Positions 51,600 to 60,225 of a stretch of 64,000 nt of DNA are shown here, piece after piece (position 1 is the stretch's first letter; each line of letters opens with the position of its first letter). The position numbers and the translations under genes were made by a program. The stretch is from Sphingobacteriales bacterium. Lineage in GTDB: Bacteria; Bacteroidota; Bacteroidia; Chitinophagales; Chitinophagaceae. The DNA lies in NCBI GenBank assembly GCA_012270485.1, contig JAAXIF010000065.1, positions 162,959 to 226,958 of the forward strand, given 5' to 3'. The notes under the pieces are model-generated. The model did no database searches. It was not told the origin of the DNA and saw only the letters and a program-made list of their open reading frames with translations.

Positions 51600-51656
51600 A
51601 AATCAAAAGTGAAAAGTCAAAAGTCAAAATGATTTTGACTTTTGACTTTTGATTTT
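51600..51656. repeat. Heptad inverted repeat, word GTCAAAA / ACTTTTG
   Basis: The left arm (51601-51630) reads ATCAAAA, GTGAAAA, GTCAAAA, GTCAAAA; the right arm (51632-51654) GATTTTG, ACTTTTG, ACTTTTG, ATTTTTT. The left arm has one unit more. The repeat ends directly at the stop of yqeY (51657) and begins 6 nt upstream of the cvpA ATG, filling the gap between two co-directional genes. Confidence 0.95.
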
Positions 51657-52112
51657 TTAATTAGATGCCAACAACTCCTTCACCACCGCAGAAATGGTTT
51701 TCCCATCTGCTTGTCCGGCGAGTTGTTTGGAGGCGACGCCCATTACCTTACCCATATCTTGTGGACCCGCAGCGCCGGTAGTGGTGATGATTTCAGCGAT
51801 GATCTTCTTTAATTCATCTGCATCCAACTGTTTGGGCAGGAACTGTTCAATCACAGCAATTTCTTCCTGTTCTTTTTTAGCGAGGTCTTCGCGATTTTGT
51901 TGCTGAAATATTTCCAGTGAATCTTTTCTTTGTTTTACCAATTTCTGTAACAGCTTCAATTCCCCTTCAGCATTGATTTGTCCGTTAGCACCGGGTTCTG
52001 TTTTGGCTTTGATGATTTCAGCTTTGATGGCGCGTAGACCACGGAGAAGCGCTTCATTTTTTGATTTCATCGCTTCTTTCATACCTGTCATTACTTTTTC
52101 TTCTAAACTCAT
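51657..52112 (-). CDS. yqeY: GatB/YqeY domain-containing protein
   Basis: A 151-aa protein consisting of the YqeY domain found at the end of the amidotransferase subunit GatB. Visible: SLEEKVMTGMKEAMKSKNEA, LRGLRAIKAEIIKAKTEP, AVIEQFLPKQLDADELKKII and DMGKVMGVASKQLAGQADGK. The domain binds tRNA in GatB; the role of the free protein is not settled. It lies 11 nt after gldC. Confidence 0.93.
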   Translation of the reverse strand: MSLEEKVMTGMKEAMKSKNEALLRGLRAIKAEIIKAKTEPGANGQINAEGELKLLQKLVKQRKDSLEIFQQQNREDLAKKEQEEIAVIEQFLPKQLDADELKKIIAEIITTTGAAGPQDMGKVMGVASKQLAGQADGKTISAVVKELLASN

Positions 52113-52123
52113 AGCGGTATGTT

Positions 52124-52468
52124 TTATTGGTTTTCTTTTAATTGAGAATCTCGGAATTTCTTATAGAATTCTTTGGCAAACGCTTTCATGTCTTCCATCA
52201 TTTCCTTTTGTTGGGTAGCACGCATATAAGTATCTGCCATACCCATCAGGGTTTGATAATAAAAATCGGCCATCTCATCCACCATCATTTCCTTGGTCCA
52301 GAGATCAATACGAAGAGCTGATTTATCCGCAGCATCCCAAAAAGCCACCATCATGGCTCTTGCGGGTTGTGCCATATCTGCCGTGCTGTCGCTCGCTTTC
52401 CATTGGATGGCTTGTGGTACTTTTTGTTCGTCTAAGTGAACATCAATGTTTATTGTTGAAGTATGCAT
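52124..52468 (-). CDS. gldC: Gliding motility protein GldC
   Basis: A 114-aa cytoplasmic protein that matches GldC: STINIDVHLDEQKVPQAIQW, SDSTADMAQPARAMMVAFWD, LRIDLWTKEMMVDEMADFYY, MADTYMRATQQKEMMEDM. GldC is found across Bacteroidota, including species that do not glide, so presence alone does not show motility; no other gld or spr genes are in the window. It is one of the best pieces of evidence for the phylum. Confidence 0.93.
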   Translation of the reverse strand: MHTSTINIDVHLDEQKVPQAIQWKASDSTADMAQPARAMMVAFWDAADKSALRIDLWTKEMMVDEMADFYYQTLMGMADTYMRATQQKEMMEDMKAFAKEFYKKFRDSQLKENQ

Positions 52469-52532
52469 ACGTAATTCAAAGATTTTAAAATAAGGCGCAA
52501 AAATAAGGTTTAATCAGCAGCCGAATCAAGGC

Positions 52533-53663
52533 TTATACGCTCAATGCAGCTTTGCGGAGAGATTCATAGATGGCTACAGCACTGGTATCCCAACTAAATT
52601 GACCAGCCCTCTCCAAGCCTTTGGTAATAAAAGCATTACGAATACCTTCATTTCGGTATAGACTCAACATCTCTTTGGCAATGGCATCAGGATCGGCAGG
52701 ATCAACCAGCAAAGCAGCATCACCGGCTACTTCCGGCATACTGCTGGTATTTGAGCAAATAACGGGAACACCACATTGCATGGCTTCTAAAATAGGTAAT
52801 CCAAAACCTTCAAACCAAGAAGGGTATACCAGCGCATAAGCTGCGGCTGTTACTCTTTGTAGTTGTTCTTCGGGTAAATAATCCAATAGCACCACATCTT
52901 CCCGGTATTTGTAGGTCTTGATTTTTTCCAAAAGATCATCATATTGCCATGCTTTTCTGCCTGCAACCAACAACTTCATATTACTATGCTGCCACTTTTT
53001 AAAATGAGAGAACGCTTTCAACAGATTCAATAAATTTTTTCGCGGATGAATGCCCCCTATAAATAAAAAATATTCTCTTCCATCAGCATAACCATCTTTC
53101 ACTGCTTGTTTTTCTTCCCATTCCATGGGTTGAAATCCTTTCCGCACCGCACCACCATTTACTTGGATCTTTGTTTCATCAGTTCGATAGGTTTTTATGA
53201 TATCTGCTTTTGAAAACTCAGATACGGTGATGACCTGTTTTGCTTTTCGCAGAAATGCCGGAGTGAACCAACGATAATAAGCCCGCTGATGCCAGCTGAT
53301 GTATTCAGGATGATGCAAAAAAGCCAGATCATGGATCATGAGCACTTGCGGAACAGAACTGGTAACACTACAAAATCCATATGGCTGAAACCAAACATCG
53401 GCTTTCCATTTTTTTACAGCTCTTGTGGCTTTAATATCATACCAATATTTAAAACTCAGAGGGTGACGTGCAGCAGGGGGTACTAAAACTGAATGAACAT
53501 TAGGCGCTGTAATAAATGGTATTTGCCATGCACGATCATACAATAACAAAAACTCATCTTCGGGATGCAAAGCCACCATACGGCTTAACACTTCCGCAGT
53601 ATAATGCCCATATCCTTCCATTGGATTGTTCTGTAGAAAAATGGCATTGATAGCGATACGCAT
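52533..53663 (-). CDS. Glycosyltransferase family 4 (GT1-type, GT-B fold)
   Basis: A 376-aa GT-B transferase from ATG 53663; the reading from 53693 adds ten unrelated residues. N-terminal domain: MRIAINAIFLQNNPMEGYGH. The C-terminal nucleotide-sugar domain has FLFIGGIHPRKNLLNLLKAF and the EX7E motif in SWFEGFGLPILEAMQCGVPV, then SNTSSMPEVAGDAALLVDP. This is the mannosyltransferase-like form common in surface-glycan synthesis. It is upstream of gldC on the same strand and not part of the glycan block at 15-22 kb. Confidence 0.92.
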   Translation of the reverse strand: MRIAINAIFLQNNPMEGYGHYTAEVLSRMVALHPEDEFLLLYDRAWQIPFITAPNVHSVLVPPAARHPLSFKYWYDIKATRAVKKWKADVWFQPYGFCSVTSSVPQVLMIHDLAFLHHPEYISWHQRAYYRWFTPAFLRKAKQVITVSEFSKADIIKTYRTDETKIQVNGGAVRKGFQPMEWEEKQAVKDGYADGREYFLFIGGIHPRKNLLNLLKAFSHFKKWQHSNMKLLVAGRKAWQYDDLLEKIKTYKYREDVVLLDYLPEEQLQRVTAAAYALVYPSWFEGFGLPILEAMQCGVPVICSNTSSMPEVAGDAALLVDPADPDAIAKEMLSLYRNEGIRNAFITKGLERAGQFSWDTSAVAIYESLRKAALSV

Positions 53664-53757
53664 GAGGAGCAAAATTAGTGGGTATAGTGTCAAATATTGT
53701 TAAAATAGGACATCAATATAAAAGGTTATGAATTTTTATTATATTTTGTATTCACTT

Positions 53758-54897
53758 ATGCGAAAAGCATGTTTTCTTTTGTTATGCTGTTTATTGTATT
53801 TGAGCATACAAGCATCTGATTCATTATATGTACAACTCAATAAACAAACTTTCAAAAAAGGAGATACCCTCGATTTCTCTTGCGTGATCCCCGATTTTGA
53901 AAAGGTAAAACTCAATGCTGCATCCTTACATGTATGGATCGACCATATCAGTACCGGCACCCGCTGGAAATTCCGTTATCCCTTTATCAATGGTGAAGCG
54001 CAAGCTGCGCTGGTATTAGCAAAAACATTACCTGATGGACATTTCGCTGTGAACTTTCTGGTACAAAAAGGCTATTTCCGTTTATCCGGACAATTAAAGG
54101 ACAAGTTTGAGGACGAGAACAATATCAATTACCTGATGGTCCCGAAAAACAAACGGACCTATTCAGAAACCATCACACTGAATAAGGATGGCTTTTTTCG
54201 TTTGAAGAGTACCTTATTCGAAGATTCTGCTTATTTCGTTTTTTCACCCGTTAAAAAGAACGCCAAAAACAACCTGAACGTCAGTATAGAAACGCCTTTG
54301 GATTCTACATTCATTCCTGAAATGGAAAGCAGGATATGGATCACTGTGGGCAATCAGAAAAGACCCATGAACAAAAAAGATTCTGCCGCTTACGCATTTA
54401 ACATGATTAGTAGCTCGGGTACTGATCTGTTACCCAATGTAACGGTGGTGGGCAAATACAAAAAGAAAGTAGAACAATACGACGACTATTATTCAAGCGG
54501 TCCTTTCAAACGCGATGAAGCGATGATCTTTGACGGAATTGAAGACGCAACCATGGCAGGTTCCATGAGCATTCTTCGTTTTCTGGAAGGGAAGGTACCC
54601 GGACTGATCATTGAAAAAGATCAGGAAAGCATGGTGGAGATGGCAAGATGGAGAGGCGAGCCTACGGAAATTTATTTGGATGAGTTTAGGGTATCACCAC
54701 AAGATATTTGGATCGTTTCCCCTTCCGATGTGGCGATGGTAAAAGTATATCGTCCACCGGCAATGTTATCTCCCTTATCGGGAGCTGCAGGCGCTATTGC
54801 TATTTATACAAAGCGCGGAGAGTTTGCAGGGAAGAATAGGTTTAAACATAGTTTTACAGTGAAGGGATATACCCCGGCGGAAGCGGTTTGGCAATAA
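53758..54897 (+). CDS. Secreted TonB plug-domain protein without a barrel
   Basis: A 379-aa exported protein from ATG 53758, where a standard signal peptide begins (RKACFLLLCCLLYLSIQAS); ATG 53728 would put ten residues in front of it. Residues 20-130 look like an MG2-type strand domain (KQTFKKGDTLDFSCVIPD). Residues about 235-365 look like a TonB-receptor plug: EDATMAGSMSILRFLEGKVP, GLIIEKD, and SPLSGAAGAIAIYTKRGE. No barrel follows; the protein ends soon after with KHSFTVKGYTPAEAVW. Such plug-only proteins occur in Bacteroidota, with function unknown. Confidence 0.72.
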   Translation: MRKACFLLLCCLLYLSIQASDSLYVQLNKQTFKKGDTLDFSCVIPDFEKVKLNAASLHVWIDHISTGTRWKFRYPFINGEAQAALVLAKTLPDGHFAVNFLVQKGYFRLSGQLKDKFEDENNINYLMVPKNKRTYSETITLNKDGFFRLKSTLFEDSAYFVFSPVKKNAKNNLNVSIETPLDSTFIPEMESRIWITVGNQKRPMNKKDSAAYAFNMISSSGTDLLPNVTVVGKYKKKVEQYDDYYSSGPFKRDEAMIFDGIEDATMAGSMSILRFLEGKVPGLIIEKDQESMVEMARWRGEPTEIYLDEFRVSPQDIWIVSPSDVAMVKVYRPPAMLSPLSGAAGAIAIYTKRGEFAGKNRFKHSFTVKGYTPAEAVWQ

Positions 54898-54975
54898 TAT
54901 TTCTGTAGAAGGTCAACAGATATTGATCGTTTACATTTCTCATTTATACAAATCATTTCAAAAAATACTTGTACC

Positions 54976-55434
54976 ATGCAAAAATTACAATTCAAAGTAA
55001 ACATCAACGCACCTGCAGCCAATGTATATGATTGTATGCTTGGTATTGATAATAAATCAACTTATGAGCAATGGACTTCTTTGTTCAATCCCACATCAAC
55101 CTATGAAGGAAGTTGGAATAAAGGAAGTAAAATTCTATTTGTTGGCGTAGATGAGAAAGGAGAAAAGGGAGGTATTGTTTCCAAAATAGCTGATAATATT
55201 CCCAACCAATTTGTTTCCATTCAACATTATGGTCTTGTAAAAGGCGACCAAGAAATTACAGAAGGACCGGAAGTAGAAAAATGGGCTAATGGATTTGAAA
55301 ATTATCACTTCGAAGAAAACAATGGAATTACAACCGTTACTGTTGAATTAGACACCACGGAAGATTTCATAGGTTATATGAATGAAAAATATCCAAAAGC
55401 ACTTAACAGGTTGAAAGAGCTTTGTGAACAGTAA
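54976..55434 (+). CDS. SRPBCC (START-like) domain protein
   Basis: A 152-aa single-domain protein of the AHSA1/SRPBCC type. The start KLQFKVNINAPAANVYDCML is typical, then EQWTSLFNPTSTYEGSWNKG and VTVELDTTEDFIGYMNEKYP and the closing helix ALNRLKELCEQ. These folds bind hydrophobic ligands or act as co-chaperones; nothing more specific can be said. It lies alone between the plug-domain gene and the dehydrogenase on the other strand. Confidence 0.87.
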   Translation: MQKLQFKVNINAPAANVYDCMLGIDNKSTYEQWTSLFNPTSTYEGSWNKGSKILFVGVDEKGEKGGIVSKIADNIPNQFVSIQHYGLVKGDQEITEGPEVEKWANGFENYHFEENNGITTVTVELDTTEDFIGYMNEKYPKALNRLKELCEQ

Positions 55435-55517
55435 AATGGAAAGCAGATTATCTCCACAGGAGTCCTCTGGACATGATTTTCATGATAGGTCATGATTCAA
55501 TTATCTGCGTTTCATTA

Positions 55518-56366
55518 TCAGTAGTTATAAAATCCTTTACCCGTCTTCCTTCCCAATTCACCCGCCGCAACTTTAGCAGCCTGTATCGGTGAAGGCGTTA
55601 AACGTTTGGGTTTACCCAGCGCTTCCCATACAATATTGCTTACACCAAAATTGATATCCATTCCAATAAGATCCATCAGTTTGAATGGACCCATTTTAAA
55701 ACCACTGGCTTCCATCACCGCATCAATCGCGGCAATATCCATCTGCTCTTTTTCTATCAGTTGCATGGCTTCCAGGTAATAATGTCTGGCAACGCGATTG
55801 ACAATAAAGCCCGGTGCATCTTTACAAACTACCGGTACTTTCCCCATCTCTTTGCTGATATCGATGGTCTGTTGCATTACTTCCGCAGAAGTAGCATCGC
55901 CTTGTATTACTTCCACCAGTTTCATCAATGGAGCCGGATTGAAAAAATGCATACCAACAATTCTTTCAGGATGCGAAACTGCTGCTGCAATTTCACTGAC
56001 CGGAATAGAAGACGTATTGGTAGCCAAAATGGTATCGCTACTATTCAAAGCAGCCAGTTGCGTAAATAAACTCACTTTGGCTTCTTTCTTTTCGATAATG
56101 GCTTCAATGATCATATCTGCTATACAATCCTCTGCACGGGTAGTGAATAGTATCCGATCGAGTATCGCTTGTTTTTCTTCAGCACTTATCTTTTCTTTTT
56201 CTACCAGCTTACTGAGACTCATGTCAATTCCCTTTCTGCTTTTTTCGATCATCTCCCCACTCAGATCAAACTGAATGGTACGATAACCGGATTGGGCACT
56301 TACCTGAGCAATACCGCTTCCCATAGTGCCCGCACCACAAATACAGATGGTTTTGATTGATTTCAT
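55518..56366 (-). CDS. 3-hydroxyacyl-CoA dehydrogenase (3-hydroxybutyryl-CoA dehydrogenase type)
   Basis: A 282-aa enzyme from ATG 56366. NAD site TICICGAGTMGSGIAQVSAQ, then LATNTSSIPVSEIAAAVSHP with the catalytic Ser/Asn region and VGMHFFNPAPLMKLVEVIQG with catalytic His, and the C-terminal domain GPFKLMDLIGMDINFGVSN. It oxidises 3-hydroxyacyl-CoA in fatty-acid or butanoate metabolism. Length matches Hbd/PaaH single-domain enzymes. The neighbours are not beta-oxidation genes. Confidence 0.93.
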   Translation of the reverse strand: MKSIKTICICGAGTMGSGIAQVSAQSGYRTIQFDLSGEMIEKSRKGIDMSLSKLVEKEKISAEEKQAILDRILFTTRAEDCIADMIIEAIIEKKEAKVSLFTQLAALNSSDTILATNTSSIPVSEIAAAVSHPERIVGMHFFNPAPLMKLVEVIQGDATSAEVMQQTIDISKEMGKVPVVCKDAPGFIVNRVARHYYLEAMQLIEKEQMDIAAIDAVMEASGFKMGPFKLMDLIGMDINFGVSNIVWEALGKPKRLTPSPIQAAKVAAGELGRKTGKGFYNY

Positions 56367-56463
56367 ACGACTATGCAATGATTGGAACGCAAGATACTTA
56401 CATCTTTTCCACTTTAACTAAACGCCGTAAAATCCTCCTACTCAGATGGCTTACTTTTATACC

Positions 56464-57234
56464 ATGCAAAAAATGCAGCAACTCGATCTGTTTGGAATGC
56501 CTGTTGAACAGGCAAGTGCTCCTGCGAAAAAAACGGTAGCACCTAAAGCGAAACCTGTTCAGGAAGTTGTATCAGAACCACAACCCGTGGTTATAGCAGA
56601 ACCGGAACCCGTAATAGTTCCTGAGCCTGTTATAGCCATGGCTGAAACAACTGCTATTGAGCCTGAACTTCCAGTTGCTACTGCAACTCCGGCCAAACAA
56701 GAAGATCCGGTTGTTTTTGCAGACGAGCGTATTGTTGTCAAGATCAAGCCCAAGAACATTGTTACAGAAACAAAAGCTGTTGAAGAACCAATAGCTGCTC
56801 CGGCAAAAGTTGCTGAACCCGTTGCCAAACAACCCGGTAAGCGTGGCAGAAAATCTTTCCGTGAAATAGATACTGAAATTGATCTCGTTGATATTCCGGA
56901 TGAAGAAACATTGAAGCAAAAACTATATTACCCCATTAGTGAAGTAGCTAAATGGTTCAAAGTGAATACTTCTTTACTGCGTTATTGGGAAAATGAATTT
57001 GATATTCTCCAACCCCGCAAAACACGCAAGGGAGATCGCCTATTCCGATATGAAGACATCCGCAACTTACAACTGATCTATTTCTTATTACGCCAACGCA
57101 AGTTCTCCATTGAAGGTGCAAGAACTTATCTCAAACAAAACAAACACCAGGCTGATGTGCAGGCTCAGCTTGTACAATCGTTGACTAAATTCAAATCTTT
57201 CTTACTAGAGTTGAGAGCAGGTTTAGGATCTTAA
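56464..57234 (+). CDS. MerR family transcriptional regulator with a long disordered N-terminus
   Basis: A protein of 256 aa from ATG 56464 (MQKMQQLDLFGMPVEQAS); ATG 56446 is six codons earlier. Residues about 15-140 are low-complexity with repeats of Pro, Glu, Val, Ala (VVIAEPEPVIVPEPVIAMAE) and a basic GKRGRKSFREID. The MerR helix-turn-helix follows at about 155-225: YPISEVAKWFKVNTSLLRYW, ENEFDILQPRKTRKGDRLFR, YEDIRNLQLIYFLL. The domain resembles the MlrA/HspR-like group without an effector domain. The stop overlaps the convergent MscS gene in TTAA. Confidence 0.85.
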   Translation: MQKMQQLDLFGMPVEQASAPAKKTVAPKAKPVQEVVSEPQPVVIAEPEPVIVPEPVIAMAETTAIEPELPVATATPAKQEDPVVFADERIVVKIKPKNIVTETKAVEEPIAAPAKVAEPVAKQPGKRGRKSFREIDTEIDLVDIPDEETLKQKLYYPISEVAKWFKVNTSLLRYWENEFDILQPRKTRKGDRLFRYEDIRNLQLIYFLLRQRKFSIEGARTYLKQNKHQADVQAQLVQSLTKFKSFLLELRAGLGS

Positions 57235-58319
57235 CCTTGTCGCACAGTAACATCAGTATTTGCAGCAGCCAACTGTAACTGATTTGCTTCCAGCCAACTA
57301 ATAATCTCAAGATTTACCTGCTGTCTTAGTTGATTGAATGTTTCTATGGACTGATCCATGGATGTGAAAAATTCAATGATCACCACATGCGCATTCTTTC
57401 CTGTTTCTGCAAGGAATACTACCGTGCTAAGAACATCAGGCTTATCCAATATCTTTTTAACTGCTACGGTGAACGCTTCCAATTGTGTTGCCGAAGCTGC
57501 CAAATCCAATTCTATCCGAAGCTCTCCTTTACGTTGTGTTCGCAAACTGATATTGTCTACGATCGTATCCACCATTTGCTTATTCGGAACAGAGATATAG
57601 GTTTTTTCTGTAGTTCTGATACGCGTACTTCTTAATCCGATCTTTTCAATATTTCCAGTGAATCCATTGACTTTTACCAGATCACCTACGGCAAACGGAC
57701 GATCAAAAAATATGATAAAAGAAGCGATTAAATTTTCCAGACTCTCTCTTGTGGCCAAAGCAAGTGCAGCGCCCACAATGCTCAATCCGGTTAACACATT
57801 GCCTACGGGTTTATTGAAAGAGAACTTCATGATCAATAATAAGCCAATAATCACCAGTATGACTTTAAAAAAATCTTTGAAAAAAATAACCAGCTGATTA
57901 TCTGTTTGATCGGGTGTAAGGTTTGCTTTCTCCTCTAATATGATAGCAATAAAATCAATCACACGCAAACAAAGACGAATGAAAACAATTACCATAATTG
58001 CATTGGCAATAGACTCAATCATTTGACGTGAAGTAATACGATAGACCTTAAAATCCAATACACCCGGAAATTGTAATTTGTCAATGGCAATAATGGTAAT
58101 GGATAAAAAAAGAAACAATCCCAATGGCCCTGCCACCAGATCCAAAAAAGACTGACGAGCAGTTTGATTTCTTTTTTTCGTAATGGCTTTATATAACTGA
58201 TGCGCTAGGTATTTGGAAATGTAGCGCTTCAATAACAACATCAGCAAGATGGTGCCTAGTACATAGAGATATGCTTCAATGGTATTATCCAGTATCTTTT
58301 GTTGCAACAAATTTTCCAT
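57231..58319 (-). CDS. MscS-type mechanosensitive ion channel family protein
   Basis: A 362-aa membrane protein, with hydrophobic helices near residues 15-30, 60-82, 100-120, 145-165 and 170-190. The MscS core follows: NVLTGLSIVGAALALATRES, LENLIASFIIFFDRPFAVGD, LVKVNGFTGNIEKIGLRSTR, IRTTEKTYISVPNKQMVDTI. The family opens at membrane tension and protects from osmotic downshock. It follows lpxH by 21 nt on the same strand. Confidence 0.92.
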   Translation of the reverse strand: MENLLQQKILDNTIEAYLYVLGTILLMLLLKRYISKYLAHQLYKAITKKRNQTARQSFLDLVAGPLGLFLFLSITIIAIDKLQFPGVLDFKVYRITSRQMIESIANAIMVIVFIRLCLRVIDFIAIILEEKANLTPDQTDNQLVIFFKDFFKVILVIIGLLLIMKFSFNKPVGNVLTGLSIVGAALALATRESLENLIASFIIFFDRPFAVGDLVKVNGFTGNIEKIGLRSTRIRTTEKTYISVPNKQMVDTIVDNISLRTQRKGELRIELDLAASATQLEAFTVAVKKILDKPDVLSTVVFLAETGKNAHVVIIEFFTSMDQSIETFNQLRQQVNLEIISWLEANQLQLAAANTDVTVRQG

Positions 58320-58340
58320 GCTGCAATTTACTAAGAAGCT

Positions 58341-59102
58341 TTAAGATTGCCATTGATGGAGCTGCATATTCGTACCATCAAAACTAGCATAGGTGAAGTT
58401 ACGGATCCAGTCGCCGAGGTTGATATATCGACTGTTTTCATTCAACTTAAAGTCAATGGGATAATGACGATGACCAAATATGAGATAATCAAAATGTTCT
58501 TTAGCCAACATTTCTTTACAATAAATAATTAGCCACTCATTTTCTTCACCTAAAAAATGCTGATCGGAAGTGCCTGTCTTTTCTCGACTCTTTCTGCTGA
58601 AATAATTGGCCAACCCGATTCCCCAAGTAGGATGCAATAATCCGAACAACCACTGACACAAAGGATTTCGAAATATCTTCTTCAAAAACTTATAACCATG
58701 ATCACCCGGACCCAACCCGTCACCATGACCAATATAAAAACGCTTCCCATTCCATTCAAATACTTTAGGGTGATGGTAGACCGGAATATTCAGTTCTTTC
58801 TCAAAATATCCGCGCATCCACATATCATGATTACCGACAAAAAAATGGATTGCAATCCCGCGATCGGTAAGTTCAGCAAGCTTACCGAGTAAACGTACAT
58901 AACCTTTGGGTACTACCTGTTTGTATTCATACCAGAAATCAAAAATATCTCCCACAATAAAGATCATAGCAGCACTATCTTTGATACTATCCAAAAATGC
59001 TACTACTTTTTTTTCACGAACAAGACTCTGTTCATAATCAGGCGCGCCGAGATGAAAATCTGAAAGAAAATATATTTTTTGTTGCGGTGTAATGGATGGC
59101 AT
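58341..59102 (-). CDS. lpxH: UDP-2,3-diacylglucosamine diphosphatase LpxH
   Basis: A 253-aa calcineurin-like phosphoesterase. All metal motifs are there: YFLSDFHLGAPDYEQSL, IVGDIFDFWYEYKQVVP, FFVGNHDMWMRGYFEKEL, YIGHGDGLGPGDHGYKFLKK and FGHRHYPIDF. GDGLGPGDHGYKFLK and the following hydrophobic insert are specific for the LpxH branch, the fourth step of lipid A synthesis at the inner face of the membrane. It shows that the organism makes lipid A, in line with lptC at 24827. Confidence 0.92.
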   Translation of the reverse strand: MPSITPQQKIYFLSDFHLGAPDYEQSLVREKKVVAFLDSIKDSAAMIFIVGDIFDFWYEYKQVVPKGYVRLLGKLAELTDRGIAIHFFVGNHDMWMRGYFEKELNIPVYHHPKVFEWNGKRFYIGHGDGLGPGDHGYKFLKKIFRNPLCQWLFGLLHPTWGIGLANYFSRKSREKTGTSDQHFLGEENEWLIIYCKEMLAKEHFDYLIFGHRHYPIDFKLNENSRYINLGDWIRNFTYASFDGTNMQLHQWQS

Positions 59103-59152
59103 TAGGCAAATAACAATTGTGCATCCGTTTGATGCATGAATGATCTGTGAAT

Positions 59153-59581
59153 TTACTGTTTATTTTTCTGTTGCATATATACCAGCAAATCGCCACATTC
59201 AATACGAGGTCTGCCACTTACATCTCCTTTATACCAGTAGATCCATGCTTCGATAGCAGTATCATTCAAGTATACCGTTGTTTTCTCCCGAGCATACAAT
59301 ACCGGCTCATCGGCTTCACCATTGATACCCTCATAATCATCCAACTGACCCATCGCCCATGGAAATTCAGCAGTTTGTTGAATGGTATACAATTCTCCGG
59401 TGATCCAAGTTTCGGCATTGGTTGGAACTGCCGCCGGATATTCACCCATATCATATAAAGCACCCTTCACTTTTGCGGTACCTGCCAATTCAAAATATTT
59501 ACTAATATATGCGTATGCAGGATGCTGAAAGCCACTTCTGAGTGAACCATACACAAATAAAGGCAATACAGTGATAGACAT
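59153..59581 (-). CDS. Gamma-glutamylcyclotransferase-like protein (GGCT/AIG2 fold)
   Basis: A 142-aa small enzyme of the AIG2/GGCT fold. The family signature is LFVYGSLRSGFQHPAYAYIS, then KGALYDMGEYPAAVPTNAET, the catalytic Glu in MGQLDDYEGINGEADE, and ARPRIECGDLLVY-like SGRPRIECGDLLVYM. Members release 5-oxoproline or simply cleave gamma-glutamyl bonds; the substrate here is unknown. It lies 5 nt after the LUD gene on the same strand. Confidence 0.87.
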   Translation of the reverse strand: MSITVLPLFVYGSLRSGFQHPAYAYISKYFELAGTAKVKGALYDMGEYPAAVPTNAETWITGELYTIQQTAEFPWAMGQLDDYEGINGEADEPVLYAREKTTVYLNDTAIEAWIYWYKGDVSGRPRIECGDLLVYMQQKNKQ

Positions 59582-59586
59582 ACGCT

Positions 59587-60225
59587 TTAATTAGTTCTTT
59601 GAACGAGAAAACAAAATACTTCTTTCGGACCATGCACACCCACTACCAGTGTTTTCTCAATATCAGCGGTTCTGCTCGGACCGGTTGCTAATGTAATCAT
59701 GGAAGGTAATTGCTCTCCATATTCTTTTTGTAATGACAATAAAGCTTCATCAATATCATAGACCAACTGATCTGTATATGCAATACAAATATGAATGGGC
59801 GCATACACACTCACCGTTCTACCACTTTGTTGTCCGCTGGATAGTACCATACTTCCCGTTCTTGCCACCAAGTATTCGCAACCTGTGATAGAAGCATCAC
59901 AACTTTCTACATCGGGGGCTGCCATGGCATGAAAACCTGAATCTATAAGTATTTGTCTGAGTTCATCTTCTCTGCAATACAACTCTTTCCACTCCCTTTT
60001 AATGAAAAGCATATTGAGTTGTGAAGCCAGCTCCTTTTCATTTTCACAATAAGAAAAATAACCTTGGAGTTTGGTGAAATTTTCTGCAAATAAAAGATCC
60101 AACTCTTCAGCCGGCGCATGGAATACTGAAGACTGTTCTGTTTGTTGGGGAAAGGGAACAGGCACTGGTTGAGTTAGTGCCTGTTTTATTTTTTTCAAAA
60201 TGGTATCTCTTGCTGATTGTGACAT
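59587..60225 (-). CDS. LUD domain protein (LutC/YkgG family)
   Basis: A 212-aa LUD-fold protein. The N-terminal helical part (ARDTILKKIKQALTQPVPVP) and the core ISGCEYLVARTGSMVLSSGQ-like segment (SITGCEYLVARTGSMVLSSG) and MITLATGPSRTADIEKTLVV are typical of LutC. In Bacillus LutC takes part in lactate oxidation; no lutA or lutB lies nearby here, and in Bacteroidota this gene goes with ftsH instead. Its start codon overlaps the ftsH stop by one base (TAATG), so translation is probably coupled. Confidence 0.87.
   Translation of the reverse strand: MSQSARDTILKKIKQALTQPVPVPFPQQTEQSSVFHAPAEELDLLFAENFTKLQGYFSYCENEKELASQLNMLFIKREWKELYCREDELRQILIDSGFHAMAAPDVESCDASITGCEYLVARTGSMVLSSGQQSGRTVSVYAPIHICIAYTDQLVYDIDEALLSLQKEYGEQLPSMITLATGPSRTADIEKTLVVGVHGPKEVFCFLVQRTN

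Noticed and set aside
52124..52468. Evidence for gliding motility
   Set aside because: GldC alone is widespread in non-gliding Bacteroidota; no gldB, gldK-N or spr genes are present in the window.
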